A DNA stretch of 49,081 nt from Anaerotignum sp. (GCA_028710085.1 JAQUSU010000008.1:1-49081); one strand, 5' to 3'. Positions 1 through 9,454 are shown, counted from the stretch's first letter. The notes: a model not told the origin generated them from the letters alone. Translations and numbers: made by a program.

Positions 1-680
1 TCCAACTGGATTGAATGTGCTTCGGGTGTTCCGAAAACAATCGCGGTGATGCTCGTGCCTTGGGCAGTTGTCCAAGTGTAGGGATAGCCCTCTTTTGAGG
101 CAGCCGCTTTGGTAATATCAATTTTTTCTGAAGTTTCGCTTACAAGGAGATAGAGTTTATCTCCTTCAGGAACTAAGGTGAAGGGATATTCTACAATCGT
201 TATTTCCGAACTAAATTCAGATGAGCCTAAAGAGTCTTTTTCATCTTCAACGGTTCCTGCTGAACTAAATGCAACGGTTCCTTCCGAACTGGAGGTAGAT
301 GTGTTAATATCTAAATTACAATCCCAGTTTTCGGGAATGGTAGACGGGTCTGCGGAGATGGAATAAGAAACGCCTTCATCCTCATAGGATAGATAAGAGG
401 TGCCATCTTCATCTGTTTTAACAAAATCTCCCAAGTCCACCTCTTTGCCATCAATGGTAAAAGTGATTTTATCCCAGAGCATTGAAATATTTCCGTCTGT
501 TGCGGCATAGGCTACGCCGGTGGTGCCTATGAGCAAAAGGGATGCAGCGATAACGGCTGTACTTTTTTTGATATGTCGATATTTTTTATTTTGATCCATT
601 TTTAATACCTCCTGTATGGTATCCTCGGAGGTGGTAAGCCTTGAAAAAGTTTTTTGGTATTTTATTTTATTATTCATCAT
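1..680 (-). CDS. DUF4179-like envelope/anti-sigma-type protein, partial (continues beyond left edge)
   Basis: Manual translation of the minus strand: M(M)NNKIKYQKTFSRLTTSEDTIQEVLKMDQNKKYRHIKKSTAVIAASLLLIGTTGVAYAATDGNISMLWDKITFTIDGKEVDLGDFVKTDEDGTSYLSYEDEGVSYS... One TM/signal-like segment; start overlaps the stop of the upstream sigma factor. Missing from the ORF track because it has no stop inside the window. Confidence 0.75.
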   Translation of the reverse strand, partial: MMNNKIKYQKTFSRLTTSEDTIQEVLKMDQNKKYRHIKKSTAVIAASLLLIGTTGVAYAATDGNISMLWDKITFTIDGKEVDLGDFVKTDEDGTSYLSYEDEGVSYSISADPSTIPENWDCNLDINTSTSSSEGTVAFSSAGTVEDEKDSLGSSEFSSEITIVEYPFTLVPEGDKLYLLVSETSEKIDITKAAASKEGYPYTWTTAQGTSITAIVFGTPEAHSIQL

Positions 681-1149
681 CCCATGCCTCCTGAAGAGAT
701 AGTTTAAGTTTTTTCCTTGCCCGTAAAAGCCGGGTCTGTACTGCGGTTTCGGAAATCTCCAATAGCTTGGCAATTTCCTTTGTGGCGTACTCCTCATAAT
801 AATAAAGGTGCACTACAATGCGGTATTTTGGTGGTAATGCCATTACTGCCATAAACAAATCACTTTCCTCGGGCTGGGAAAAGGTAAGCGCCGCATATTC
901 CTCCAAGGGAGCCGTTCTTTTATGCCATGGCGAAAGAAGAAGCCGTTTACATTCATTAATTGTAACGTGGATCAGCCAGTTTCTAATATGATCATCATTT
1001 TCAAGGGGCTTATTTGATTTGTACCACTTAAAAAGCACGGTCTGCACAATATCATCTGCATCGGCCCTGTTTTTGCAGTAATGGAAGGCGATTGCAAAGA
1101 GCCTGTTTTTATATCGTTGCGCAATTCGCAAAAATGTTGATTCTTCCAT
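670..1149 (-). CDS. ECF-type RNA polymerase sigma-70 factor
   Basis: 159 aa with region 2 (RYKNRLFAIAFHYCKNRADADDIVQTVLFKWYKS) and region 4 HTH (LPPKYRIVVHLYYYEEYATKEIAKLLEISETAVQTRLLRARKKLK). Confidence 0.93.
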   Translation of the reverse strand: MEESTFLRIAQRYKNRLFAIAFHYCKNRADADDIVQTVLFKWYKSNKPLENDDHIRNWLIHVTINECKRLLLSPWHKRTAPLEEYAALTFSQPEESDLFMAVMALPPKYRIVVHLYYYEEYATKEIAKLLEISETAVQTRLLRARKKLKLSLQEAWDDE

Positions 1150-1240
1150 ATAAGTGACACCTTTCTTTTGTTTTTGAAAAGCTTTTCAACCATAATACCT
1201 TATAGACAAGGAAAATATCACATAAAAATAAAAAAAATTC

Positions 1241-1269
1241 TTGCCGAACGCTTTTCTGTACTGTATACT
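1241..1269 (+). promoter_or_regulatory. Sigma-A-type promoter TTGCCG-N17-TATACT
   Basis: TTGCCG at 1241-1246, TATACT at 1264-1269, 17-bp spacer. Confidence 0.6.
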
Positions 1270-1275
1270 TAGCAC

Positions 1276-1388
1276 TTATAGAAAAAAGTTGTATGAATGA
1301 AAGAACAAGAAGCAGAAAATTTAGCGGGACATTAAACGACCCATAATGCAATATGCTGTCCAACGCAGAGGGACGGCATATTTTTTTT
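1276..1388 (+). ncRNA. Putative short transcript (~110 nt) bounded by promoter and intrinsic terminator; contains a 17-codon ORF
   Basis: Promoter at 1241-1269; hairpin 1351-1380 followed by a T-run; sORF 1293-1346 ATG...TAA = MNERTRSRKFSGTLNDP. Confidence 0.45.
1350..1388 (+). terminator. Intrinsic terminator
   Basis: atatgctgtcc-aacgcaga-ggacggcatat followed by tttttttt; one G-U pair. Confidence 0.7.
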
Positions 1389-1503
1389 GGCAACATGAAG
1401 TAAAAATGGGAATAAAATCTCCAAATTTATTGCACAATCACAATGAACTTGTTTGTAGCTAGAGCAATACAGTAGAATACGCATTTTCCGCGTAGGAATA
1501 ACA

Positions 1504-1532
1504 TTGTGATTTACCCGCGAGAATGTTATAAT
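1504..1532 (+). promoter_or_regulatory. Probable ppdK promoter TTGTGA-N17-TATAAT
   Basis: TTGTGA 1504-1509 and TATAAT 1527-1532 with a 17-bp spacer, upstream of the RBS ggaggt (1601-1606). Confidence 0.6.
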
Positions 1533-1613
1533 TTAGAAGGACTGGTTTTTCCAAAAATTCCAGAAATAAAATTCCAAGTCTGACATCCAGATGGAAAACA
1601 GGAGGTAATGTGT

Positions 1614-4256
1614 ATGAGCAAGAAGTATGTTTACATGTTCAGCGAAGGCAATGCAGCCATGAAAAACCTTTTAGGCGGTAAGGGCGCAAACCTCGCGGAA
1701 ATGACAAGGTTAGGTCTGCCTATTCCCCAAGGCTTTACCATTTCAACAGAAGCCTGCACAGATTATAATGAAGGCGGTAAAAAACTGACAGAAGAAATGA
1801 TTGCACAAATTGAGGTTTCACTAAGTAACCTTGAAGAAATCGCCGGCAAAAAGTTGGGAGATCCCGAGAACCCCCTTCTGGTTTCCGTTCGTTCCGGTGC
1901 GCGTGCATCTATGCCTGGCATGATGGATACTGTATTAAATCTTGGTTTGAACGATATTTCCGTTGAGGCAGTGGCAAAGAAAACAGGCAACCCCAGATTT
2001 GCTTATGATTCCTACAGAAGATTTATCATGATGTTTGCAGACGTTGTAATCGGCGTTTCCAAATCTAAATTCGAAAGAAAGCTTGATGAATTTAAGGAAG
2101 CGGCTGGCGTGCGCTATGATACGGAATTAACAGCCGAAGACCTGAAAAAGGTTACAGCAATGTTCAAGCAGATTTATTTTGATGATCAGGGCAAGGAATT
2201 CCCTCAGGACCCCAAGGAGCAGTTGTATGAAGCTGCAATGGCGGTATTTCGCAGCTGGGATAACCCTCGTGCCTTTGTATATAGAAGAATGAACGATATT
2301 CCCTATAGCTGGGGTACTGCAGTTAACGTGCAGATGATGGTATTTGGCAACATGGGCGATACCTCCGGTACCGGCGTTGCATTTACAAGAAATGCAGCAA
2401 CAGGCGAAAAAGCGATGTTAGGCGAATACTTAGTAAATGCCCAGGGCGAGGACGTTGTTGCCGGTGTGCGCACACCTAACCCCATTGCAAAGCTGGCAGA
2501 TGATATGCCAGAGGTTTACAAAGAGTTTATGGAAATTTCCAATAAATTGGAAAACCACTATAAAGATATGCAGGATATGGAATTTACCGTGGAAGAAGGC
2601 AAGCTGTTCTTCTTGCAGACAAGAAACGGCAAGAGAACTGCAAATGCAGCATTGCGTATTGCCGTTGATATGGTTGAGGAAGGCTTGATTACCAAGGAAG
2701 AAGCGTTGATGAAGGTTGAGCCAAAGCAGTTGGATCAGATTTTGCATCCCGCCTTTGACCCTAAGGCATTAAAAGCAGCAAAGCCCCTTGGAAAAGGTTT
2801 GCCCGCATCTCCCGGTGCAGCTGCAGGTAAGGTTTGCTTTACCGCAGAGGATGCAAAGGCACAGGCAGAAGGCGGCGATAGAGTGGTTTTGGTTCGTTTG
2901 GAAACCTCTCCTGAGGATATTGAAGGTATGGCAGTTGCACAAGGTATTCTGACGGTACGCGGTGGTATGACCTCTCATGCAGCAGTTGTTGCCCGTGGTA
3001 TGGGTACTTGCTGTGTATCCGGCTGCGAAGACATTAAAATGAACGAAGAAGCAAAAACCTTCACCTTGGGCGGAGTTACCTTTAAAGAAGGCGACTATAT
3101 TTCCTTGGACGGCTCTACAGGTAACATTTATGGCGAGGATATTCCTACGGTTGACCCTGAAATCAGCGGCGACTTTGCAAAATTTATGGCTTGGGCGGAT
3201 GAAAAGAGATCCCTTAAGGTTAGAACCAATGCCGACACACCTCATGATGCACAAGCAGCCATTGATTTTGGCGCAGAAGGCATTGGCTTGACAAGAACGG
3301 AGCACATGTTCTTTGAAGGCGATAGAATCATGAAGTTTAGAAAAATGATTCTTTCCGATTCCGTTGAGGAAAGAGTGGAAGCGTTAAAGGGAATTGAGCC
3401 CTTCCAGAAAGAGGACTTCAAGGGAATTTACAAGGCAATGCAGGAAAGACCCGTAACCATCCGTTTGCTGGATCCTCCTCTCCATGAGTTTATGCCTAAC
3501 ACAGACGAGGAATTTGAGGTTTTGGCGAAGGAAACAGGCAAAACTGTGGAAGAGCTGAAGGTAAAGGCAAGAGGCTTGCATGAATTGAACCCCATGATGG
3601 GTCACAGAGGTTGCCGTTTGGCAGTAAGCTACCCTGAAATTGCCGAAATGCAGACAAGAGCAATCATTGAAGCTGCAATTGAGGTTTCCGTTGAAGAGGG
3701 CATCAACATTAAGCCTGAAATTATGATTCCTTTGATTGGCGAAATTAAGGAATTGAAATTTGTGAAAAATATTGTGGTTGAAACAGCGAAAGCAGTTATG
3801 GCTGCAAAGGGCAAAGAGCTGGAATACCTTGTTGGTACCATGATTGAAATTCCAAGAGCTGCATTGACAGCCGATGAAATTGCAACCGAGGCTGAATTCT
3901 TCTCCTTCGGTACCAATGACCTGACACAGATGACCTACGGCTTATCCCGTGATGATGCCGGAAAAATTTTGGCGGATTATATCGATAAAAACATTTATGA
4001 ATGTGATCCTACTGCAAGATTGGATAGAAACGGCGTTGGTATGCTGATGAAAATGGCAGTTGAAAAGGCATTGCCTGTTCGCCCTGACATTCATTTGGGT
4101 ATTTGCGGTGAGCACGGTGGCGATCCTTCCTCCGTTGAGTTCTGCCATTTGATTGGTCTGGACTATGTATCCTGCTCTCCTTTCCGTGTTCCTATCGCAA
4201 GGTTGGCAGCGGCACAAGCGCAGATTAATTTTCCCAGAGAAACAAGAAAGCACTAA
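1614..4256 (+). CDS. ppdK: Pyruvate, phosphate dikinase
   Basis: ~880 aa; N-terminal GGKGANLAEMTRLGLPIPQGFTISTEAC, phosphohistidine motif GGMTSHAAVVARGMGTCCVSG, C-terminal GTNDLTQMTYGLSRDDAGKIL and GICGEHGGDPSSVEFCHLIGLDYVSCSPFRVPIARLAAAQA. ATG at 1608 also possible; 1614 has better RBS spacing. Confidence 0.98.
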   Translation: MSKKYVYMFSEGNAAMKNLLGGKGANLAEMTRLGLPIPQGFTISTEACTDYNEGGKKLTEEMIAQIEVSLSNLEEIAGKKLGDPENPLLVSVRSGARASMPGMMDTVLNLGLNDISVEAVAKKTGNPRFAYDSYRRFIMMFADVVIGVSKSKFERKLDEFKEAAGVRYDTELTAEDLKKVTAMFKQIYFDDQGKEFPQDPKEQLYEAAMAVFRSWDNPRAFVYRRMNDIPYSWGTAVNVQMMVFGNMGDTSGTGVAFTRNAATGEKAMLGEYLVNAQGEDVVAGVRTPNPIAKLADDMPEVYKEFMEISNKLENHYKDMQDMEFTVEEGKLFFLQTRNGKRTANAALRIAVDMVEEGLITKEEALMKVEPKQLDQILHPAFDPKALKAAKPLGKGLPASPGAAAGKVCFTAEDAKAQAEGGDRVVLVRLETSPEDIEGMAVAQGILTVRGGMTSHAAVVARGMGTCCVSGCEDIKMNEEAKTFTLGGVTFKEGDYISLDGSTGNIYGEDIPTVDPEISGDFAKFMAWADEKRSLKVRTNADTPHDAQAAIDFGAEGIGLTRTEHMFFEGDRIMKFRKMILSDSVEERVEALKGIEPFQKEDFKGIYKAMQERPVTIRLLDPPLHEFMPNTDEEFEVLAKETGKTVEELKVKARGLHELNPMMGHRGCRLAVSYPEIAEMQTRAIIEAAIEVSVEEGINIKPEIMIPLIGEIKELKFVKNIVVETAKAVMAAKGKELEYLVGTMIEIPRAALTADEIATEAEFFSFGTNDLTQMTYGLSRDDAGKILADYIDKNIYECDPTARLDRNGVGMLMKMAVEKALPVRPDIHLGICGEHGGDPSSVEFCHLIGLDYVSCSPFRVPIARLAAAQAQINFPRETRKH

Positions 4257-4331
4257 AAACAGACGATTGTAAATATTTCCCGTGAGTAAAATCACAAATA
4301 AGATTTTACAAATAATTCAGTACAGGGTATC

Positions 4332-4373
4332 ATGAAGGTCGAGGCAGAAAAATACTGCTTCGGCCTTTTTTCT
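4332..4373 (+). terminator. Intrinsic terminator after ppdK
   Basis: aaggtcgaggcag-aaaaata-ctgcttcggcctt then tttt. Confidence 0.7.
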
Positions 4374-4514
4374 TTACATTTTAGCGAAAAGCTTGCTTGT
4401 TTCCAGTGGATGGGAATGAAATGTATTCATTGTCGACAGATAATGTTAAAAATAAACACAATATTTGATAAAAATTAAAATTTGTCACATTAAACAAAAA
4501 AAAGAGGAATCATG

Positions 4515-4543
4515 TTGATTTTTAATAAGGAATTCTCTATAAT
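4515..4543 (+). promoter_or_regulatory. Flagellar operon promoter TTGATT-N17-TATAAT
   Basis: TTGATT 4515-4520, TATAAT 4538-4543, 17-bp spacer; flgB begins about 205 nt downstream of the predicted start site. Confidence 0.65.
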
Positions 4544-4753
4544 AAATATACATAGTAGAATTGGGAAAGTTAGAACTTGAGTACGAATCGTATACCAAAA
4601 GGCATTTGCTTGGGCTCTAAGAAGGTTACAATTTGTACTTTTATGTTGTAATAAATTTCTAAGCAACGCTTGGTCAGGCTTAAGAAGCGAAACAAATGAA
4701 ATGCCGTAATTCATGAGAGCTTTTTTTGAAGGAATAAAGAGAGGTGTGTAGCA

Positions 4754-5122
4754 TTGTTTAATAATTCGATATTGGTTTCTCAGAAAATGGCTGATTATTT
4801 ATGGCAAAAACAGCAGGTGACTTTAAATAATATTGCCAATGTATCCACTCCTGGTTATAAAGCACAGTATGTAACGTTTCAGGATGAATTAAAAAGCAAA
4901 TTGGGTTTTTATAATCAAGGAAGCGCAAGTACAATAAGGGATGAAATCGAAGGAACCTCCATAAAAGTGCATACCAAAGAGGAGGAATCCAGCCGATTGG
5001 ACGGCAATAATGTAAATATGGATGCAGAGCAGGTTGAATTGGCCAGCGCCACCATTCAATATCAAATGGCAATTAATGATATCAATAACGAGTTCAATAG
5101 AATTCGAAGCGCAATGAAATAA
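4754..5122 (+). CDS. flgB: Flagellar basal body rod protein FlgB
   Basis: KQQVTLNNIANVSTPGYKAQYVTFQDEL rod-protein N-terminal motif; first gene of a flg/fli operon; TTG start. Confidence 0.95.
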   Translation: MFNNSILVSQKMADYLWQKQQVTLNNIANVSTPGYKAQYVTFQDELKSKLGFYNQGSASTIRDEIEGTSIKVHTKEEESSRLDGNNVNMDAEQVELASATIQYQMAINDINNEFNRIRSAMK

Positions 5123-5134
5123 TTAGGAGGGGTT

Positions 5135-5578
5135 TTGGTGGCTTTTTTAAATGCGATGAATATCAGTGCATCGGGCCTAACAGCTCAAAGAGCAAGGCTA
5201 GATGTTATAGCTGAAAATATTTCCAATTCAAACACAACGCGAACCGAAAGCGGAGAACCTTATCGAAGACGCATGGTGGTTTTTGAACCCAGAAATCAGG
5301 GCGGGTTTCAAGAAATTTTTAATAAAACCGCAACAGGTGAAGCGGCCCAGGGGGGCGTTATTGTGAGTGAAATTGTAGAGGATGAAAGCCCCTTAAAGTC
5401 GGTATATGACCCGACCCATCCTGACGCCGATGAAAATGGCTATGTCATGATGCCTAATGTTGATCTTTTAAAAGAAACAATAGACAGTATGGAGGCATCA
5501 AGGGCATATGATGCAAATGTTACAGCTTTTAATGCAATAAAAGCAATGGCAACAAAAGGGCTTGAGGTTGGTAAATAA
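5135..5578 (+). CDS. flgC: Flagellar basal body rod protein FlgC
   Basis: MNISASGLTAQRARLDVIAENISNSNTTRTESGEPYRRRMVVF; C-terminal MVMMPNVDLLKETIDSMEASRAYDANVTAFNAIKAMATKGLEVG-type ending. Confidence 0.96.
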   Translation: MVAFLNAMNISASGLTAQRARLDVIAENISNSNTTRTESGEPYRRRMVVFEPRNQGGFQEIFNKTATGEAAQGGVIVSEIVEDESPLKSVYDPTHPDADENGYVMMPNVDLLKETIDSMEASRAYDANVTAFNAIKAMATKGLEVGK

Positions 5579-5596
5579 TAAATCGGAGGGGATTTT

Positions 5597-5899
5597 ATGT
5601 CTATAACATCAATAAACAAATTGGAGCCAATGCAATTATTGGAGCAGTTAAACACAAAAAAAAATACGACAGACACACAATATGACTTTCGCAATATTTT
5701 TATGGAAGCGGCTTCTAATGTGGTAGAAACCGAAACTGATTTAGCAAATGAGCAGTATTTATTCGCCACTGGACAGACGGAGGATACACATTCATTGGGC
5801 ATTGCAGCCTCTAAGGCACAAATTTCCGTGGATCTTATGGTGAATTTAAGGAATAAAGCGTTAGAGTCTTATAACGAATTAATGAGAATGAGTCTTTAA
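5597..5899 (+). CDS. fliE: Flagellar hook-basal body complex protein FliE
   Basis: Position between flgC and fliF; C-terminal KAQISVDLMVNLRNKALESYNELMRMSL. Confidence 0.92.
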   Translation: MSITSINKLEPMQLLEQLNTKKNTTDTQYDFRNIFMEAASNVVETETDLANEQYLFATGQTEDTHSLGIAASKAQISVDLMVNLRNKALESYNELMRMSL

Positions 5900-5970
5900 T
5901 TTTTTGAAATATGGTTGCAAGTCAATTGAAACCAAAAAAATGAAAATTTTAAAGTAAGAGGGGTAAGAGT

Positions 5971-7578
5971 TTGAATGCAAAAGTAAAAGGATTGCTTGAA
6001 AAAGGGAAAAATCAAGTGAATAAAATAAACCCCAAACTGCGAAAAATATTATTGGCTGGGGCTGTTGTGGTTATACTTTTTTCAATAGGCATTGCTGTTT
6101 TTCTTAATTTTTTTAAGCCGTTTGAAACACTTTTTAGCGGATTAAACCAAGAAGAAGCCAGTGAAATTATGACGAAGCTACAGGACATGGGTGTTGAGTA
6201 TAAATATGGTAATGATGGCGTGATCTATGTTCCAAAAGAACAAGAGGAAAAACTAAAAGCCCAGCTTGTATATGAAGGTTACCCCCAAAGTGGTTTTACA
6301 TATGATGTTTTCAAGGATAACATAGGTTTGACGACGACGGATTTTGAAAAGAACAGCTATAAGCTGTTCGAACTTCAAAACAGGATGGGCGCTACAATAC
6401 GTCTTTTTCAAGGCGTAAAAGATGCAAAGGTTACCATTGCCTTGGCGGAGGATCAGAAGTATGTTCTGGATGATAACAGTACGCAGCAGGCGCAGGCCTC
6501 AGTTGTTGTAATTATGGCCAATGGAGGCTCTCCCACTGGGGAGCAGGTGAAGGGCATTCAGAGATTGGTTGCCAAAAGCATACCTTCCATGGAAATGACG
6601 GATGTTGTGGTTTTGGACGGAAACGGGAACGAGGTTTCCTCATCGGGAGACAGTATTTCTGATGGCGCAAACAAGCTGAAGCTTGAGTTTGAAAAGCATA
6701 TGGATGATGCCCTTCGTGCAAAAATTCTCAATGTGCTAAGCCCCATTTTTGGTGCGGATAATGTCAAGGTTTCTGTAAGAACAACGGTTGACGTAGATAA
6801 AAAAATTCGCGAAATTATTAATTATAATGCGCCCGTGGCGGATAGTGAAAAGGGAATTCCCAGCACAGAAACCAGCGGGGTTGAGATGGTGAAGGATGGA
6901 ACGGCCGCAGGGGGGGTTCCGGGAACCCAGACCAATGCGGAGGTGCCTACCTATTCTCAAGTGACGGCAGATGGTTCGGAAACCTATTATAAACAAGAAA
7001 ATACAATTGATTATTTGGTAAATCAGCTTACCGAGCAAGGGCAAATCGACTCTGGCAGTATCCAGGATATTTCTGTTTCTATCGCAATCAACAGTGAAAC
7101 CCTTGGAAGTGTTTCTGAAAAGGATTTGAAGGGATTAGTTGCCAATGCGGCGGGGATTGCAAAGGAAAGTCAAGATGATAAAATTGCCGTGATTGCCGCA
7201 CCTTTCTTCGGTGGGGAAGAACAGCCAACGACGATTGAAAATATAGGCAAGAACAACTGGATTATTATTGGTGCAATCGCAACGGGTGTATTTCTGATTG
7301 TTTTGGTGACGATTATTCTTCTCGTTACCAGAAGAAGAAAGAAGAAGAAGCAGGCGCAGGTAAATGCTACTTTCGATTCACCAAGACAATCAGCTATTTC
7401 GCAGGAGGCATACTTAAAGCAACTAAAACAAAAACAGCAAGATGATACTGAAAATCAAATTCTAAACCTGTCGAATGAGAAAGGGTTGGAATTGAAAAAT
7501 AAAGTGCGTGATCTTGCCGGTGATAATCCGGAAATTTCAGCTCAGCTGATTAGAACTTGGTTAAAAGGGGGAGAGTAA
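5971..7578 (+). CDS. fliF: Flagellar M-ring protein FliF
   Basis: 535 aa, two TM segments, FSGLNQEEASEIMTKLQDMGVEYKYG and QNRMGATIRLFQGVKDAKVTIAL motifs. Confidence 0.96.
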   Translation: MNAKVKGLLEKGKNQVNKINPKLRKILLAGAVVVILFSIGIAVFLNFFKPFETLFSGLNQEEASEIMTKLQDMGVEYKYGNDGVIYVPKEQEEKLKAQLVYEGYPQSGFTYDVFKDNIGLTTTDFEKNSYKLFELQNRMGATIRLFQGVKDAKVTIALAEDQKYVLDDNSTQQAQASVVVIMANGGSPTGEQVKGIQRLVAKSIPSMEMTDVVVLDGNGNEVSSSGDSISDGANKLKLEFEKHMDDALRAKILNVLSPIFGADNVKVSVRTTVDVDKKIREIINYNAPVADSEKGIPSTETSGVEMVKDGTAAGGVPGTQTNAEVPTYSQVTADGSETYYKQENTIDYLVNQLTEQGQIDSGSIQDISVSIAINSETLGSVSEKDLKGLVANAAGIAKESQDDKIAVIAAPFFGGEEQPTTIENIGKNNWIIIGAIATGVFLIVLVTIILLVTRRRKKKKQAQVNATFDSPRQSAISQEAYLKQLKQKQQDDTENQILNLSNEKGLELKNKVRDLAGDNPEISAQLIRTWLKGGE

Positions 7579-7581
7579 AAA

Positions 7582-8592
7582 GTGGCAAAGGAAAATGGCA
7601 TAACGCAGGAACAAAAGGCTGCTGCGGTCGTTATCTCCCTTGGAGCAGAAAAGGCCGCTAAGGTTTATAAATACTTAACGGAGGACGAAATTCAAAGGAT
7701 TACTATTGAAGTTGCAAAGTTGGGATTCTTACCCTCAGAGGTAACAGAGGGGATTCTGGACGAATTTTATAAAAACTGCATGCTTCATAAGGTTGTTACA
7801 GAGGGCGGCATGGAGTACGCGAAAAGCGTTTTGGAAAAGGCTTTTGGCGAAGAGGTGGCACACAATTTACTGGGAAAGGTTGAGAAAACTCTTAAGTCCA
7901 GAGTGTTTGCCTTTTTGAGTAAGTATGATGATTTATCTATTTTTTCTATCTTAAATAATGAACGACCCCAGACCATTGCGTTAGTGCTTTCTTATATGGA
8001 TTCCGACAGGGCGGCAAATATTATTGCCGGCCTTCCTGAGAAAAGAAAGATTAACGTAGTAGAGGCAATTGCAAGAATGGATAGTGTTGCGCCTGAGGCA
8101 ATGAGAATTGTGGAACAGGAAATTGAAAAGAAGCTTTCTTCTGTAATGACTACGGATTATACTCAAATTGGTGGTATTGATTATATTGCGGAGGTTATGA
8201 ATTATGTTGACCGCGGGGATGAAAAATATATCTTTGATGAACTGAGCAAGAAGGATATTGAGCTTGTGGAGGAAATCCGCAAGAAAATGTTCGTATTCGA
8301 AGATATTGTTGGAATGGACAATCTTTCTATTCAAAGAGTTATCCGTGAGGTTGACCAAAAAGACCTTGTATATGCACTTAAGGGTGCCCAAAGCGAAGTG
8401 GCAAGTGTTATTTTTGCAAACATGTCTGCCCGTATGACAGAAACAATTAAATCCGAGCTTGAGATTACAACCAATGTTCGTGTTAAAGATGTTGAAGATG
8501 CACAGCAAAGAGTTGTGGCTCAAATCAGAAAGCTTGAGGATGCAGGCCAGATTGTTGTTTCCAAGGGCGGGAAGGATGATATAATTGCATAA
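7582..8592 (+). CDS. fliG: Flagellar motor switch protein FliG
   Basis: 336 aa; NNERPQTIALVLSYMDSDRAANIIAGLPE and FVFEDIVGMDNLSIQRVIREVDQKDLVYALKGA. Confidence 0.97.
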   Translation: MAKENGITQEQKAAAVVISLGAEKAAKVYKYLTEDEIQRITIEVAKLGFLPSEVTEGILDEFYKNCMLHKVVTEGGMEYAKSVLEKAFGEEVAHNLLGKVEKTLKSRVFAFLSKYDDLSIFSILNNERPQTIALVLSYMDSDRAANIIAGLPEKRKINVVEAIARMDSVAPEAMRIVEQEIEKKLSSVMTTDYTQIGGIDYIAEVMNYVDRGDEKYIFDELSKKDIELVEEIRKKMFVFEDIVGMDNLSIQRVIREVDQKDLVYALKGAQSEVASVIFANMSARMTETIKSELEITTNVRVKDVEDAQQRVVAQIRKLEDAGQIVVSKGGKDDIIA

Positions 8593-9454
8593 TCGCGATT
8601 TAACAATAAACTCCTTTCGTTATGACCAATTTGGAGAAGAATCTCAGAAAAAGGATCCTTCAGATAAAGCGGGTAAGAAAATAGTGCTTCCAAACTTCGA
8701 TAATGAAGAGGTGGAGGAAGCAGCTGATCCCGACGGATTTCAGAAAACTGACGGGAAAGACGACACCAAGACCATGGACAACGGCATGCGTTTACGGGAA
8801 ATTGAAAAAAGAGAGGCGCAGCTGAAGATAAAAGAAAATAAAATGATTGCCGAAACCCAAAAAATGGCAGAAGAGCTAATAAAGCAAGCCCAAATGGAGG
8901 CGGAGGAAATCAAGAAAAATGCTTTTGATAAAGCAACGAAGGATGGTTATCAAGCGGGGTATCAAAAGGCTTATGAGGAGCATAAGGTTGAAATGGATGA
9001 GGAGACTGCGGTTTTTCTCATTCAGCTAAGAGATATGATTCAGGCATTTGAGGAAGAAAAAGCCCTGCTTATTTCCAAAAACATAGATGAGCTAAAAGAA
9101 TTGACCATTGCCATTGCGGAAAAGGTGATTCAGATTAGCTTAAAAACAAGCGGCGAAATCATTAAAAAAATGATTATTACAGCCACAAATAAAATGAAAT
9201 TGAAGGAATGGGCAAAAATTTATATTTCCAAAAGAGATTCTGCTTTGATTGTAGAATCCAATGCAGATTTGCTTGATGCAATTTCCCATTTATCCGAACA
9301 TATTAAAATCAACGTTATGGAGGATTCTGCACCGGGAACTTGTATTATTGAGCTACCCGATCAAATTATTGATGCCAGCGCAAGCACCCAAATTGAAAAT
9401 ATCAGAGGGATCATGAAGAGTGCAGGTAAGCTCGGAGGGAATGATATTGTTTAA
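8585..9454 (+). CDS. fliH: Flagellar assembly protein FliH
   Basis: Overlaps the fliG stop, precedes fliI; coiled-coil charged N-terminal half, FliH-like C-terminus. Confidence 0.88.
   Translation: MHNRDLTINSFRYDQFGEESQKKDPSDKAGKKIVLPNFDNEEVEEAADPDGFQKTDGKDDTKTMDNGMRLREIEKREAQLKIKENKMIAETQKMAEELIKQAQMEAEEIKKNAFDKATKDGYQAGYQKAYEEHKVEMDEETAVFLIQLRDMIQAFEEEKALLISKNIDELKELTIAIAEKVIQISLKTSGEIIKKMIITATNKMKLKEWAKIYISKRDSALIVESNADLLDAISHLSEHIKINVMEDSAPGTCIIELPDQIIDASASTQIENIRGIMKSAGKLGGNDIV

Noticed and set aside
1109-1396. 95-aa minus ORF upstream of the ECF sigma factor
   Set aside because: Overlaps the sigma gene start and the promoter/terminator of the putative + strand small RNA; low-complexity hydrophobic, no RBS.
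2769-3305. Long antisense ORFs within ppdK and other CDSs (e.g. 2769..3305, 7981..8523, 18859..19515, 45609..46253)
   Set aside because: Opposite strand of clearly conserved genes; composition is explained by codon bias of the sense strand.
4550-4753. c-di-GMP class I (GEMM) riboswitch before flgB
   Set aside because: Could not find the characteristic conserved core; kept only as an unclassified structured leader.
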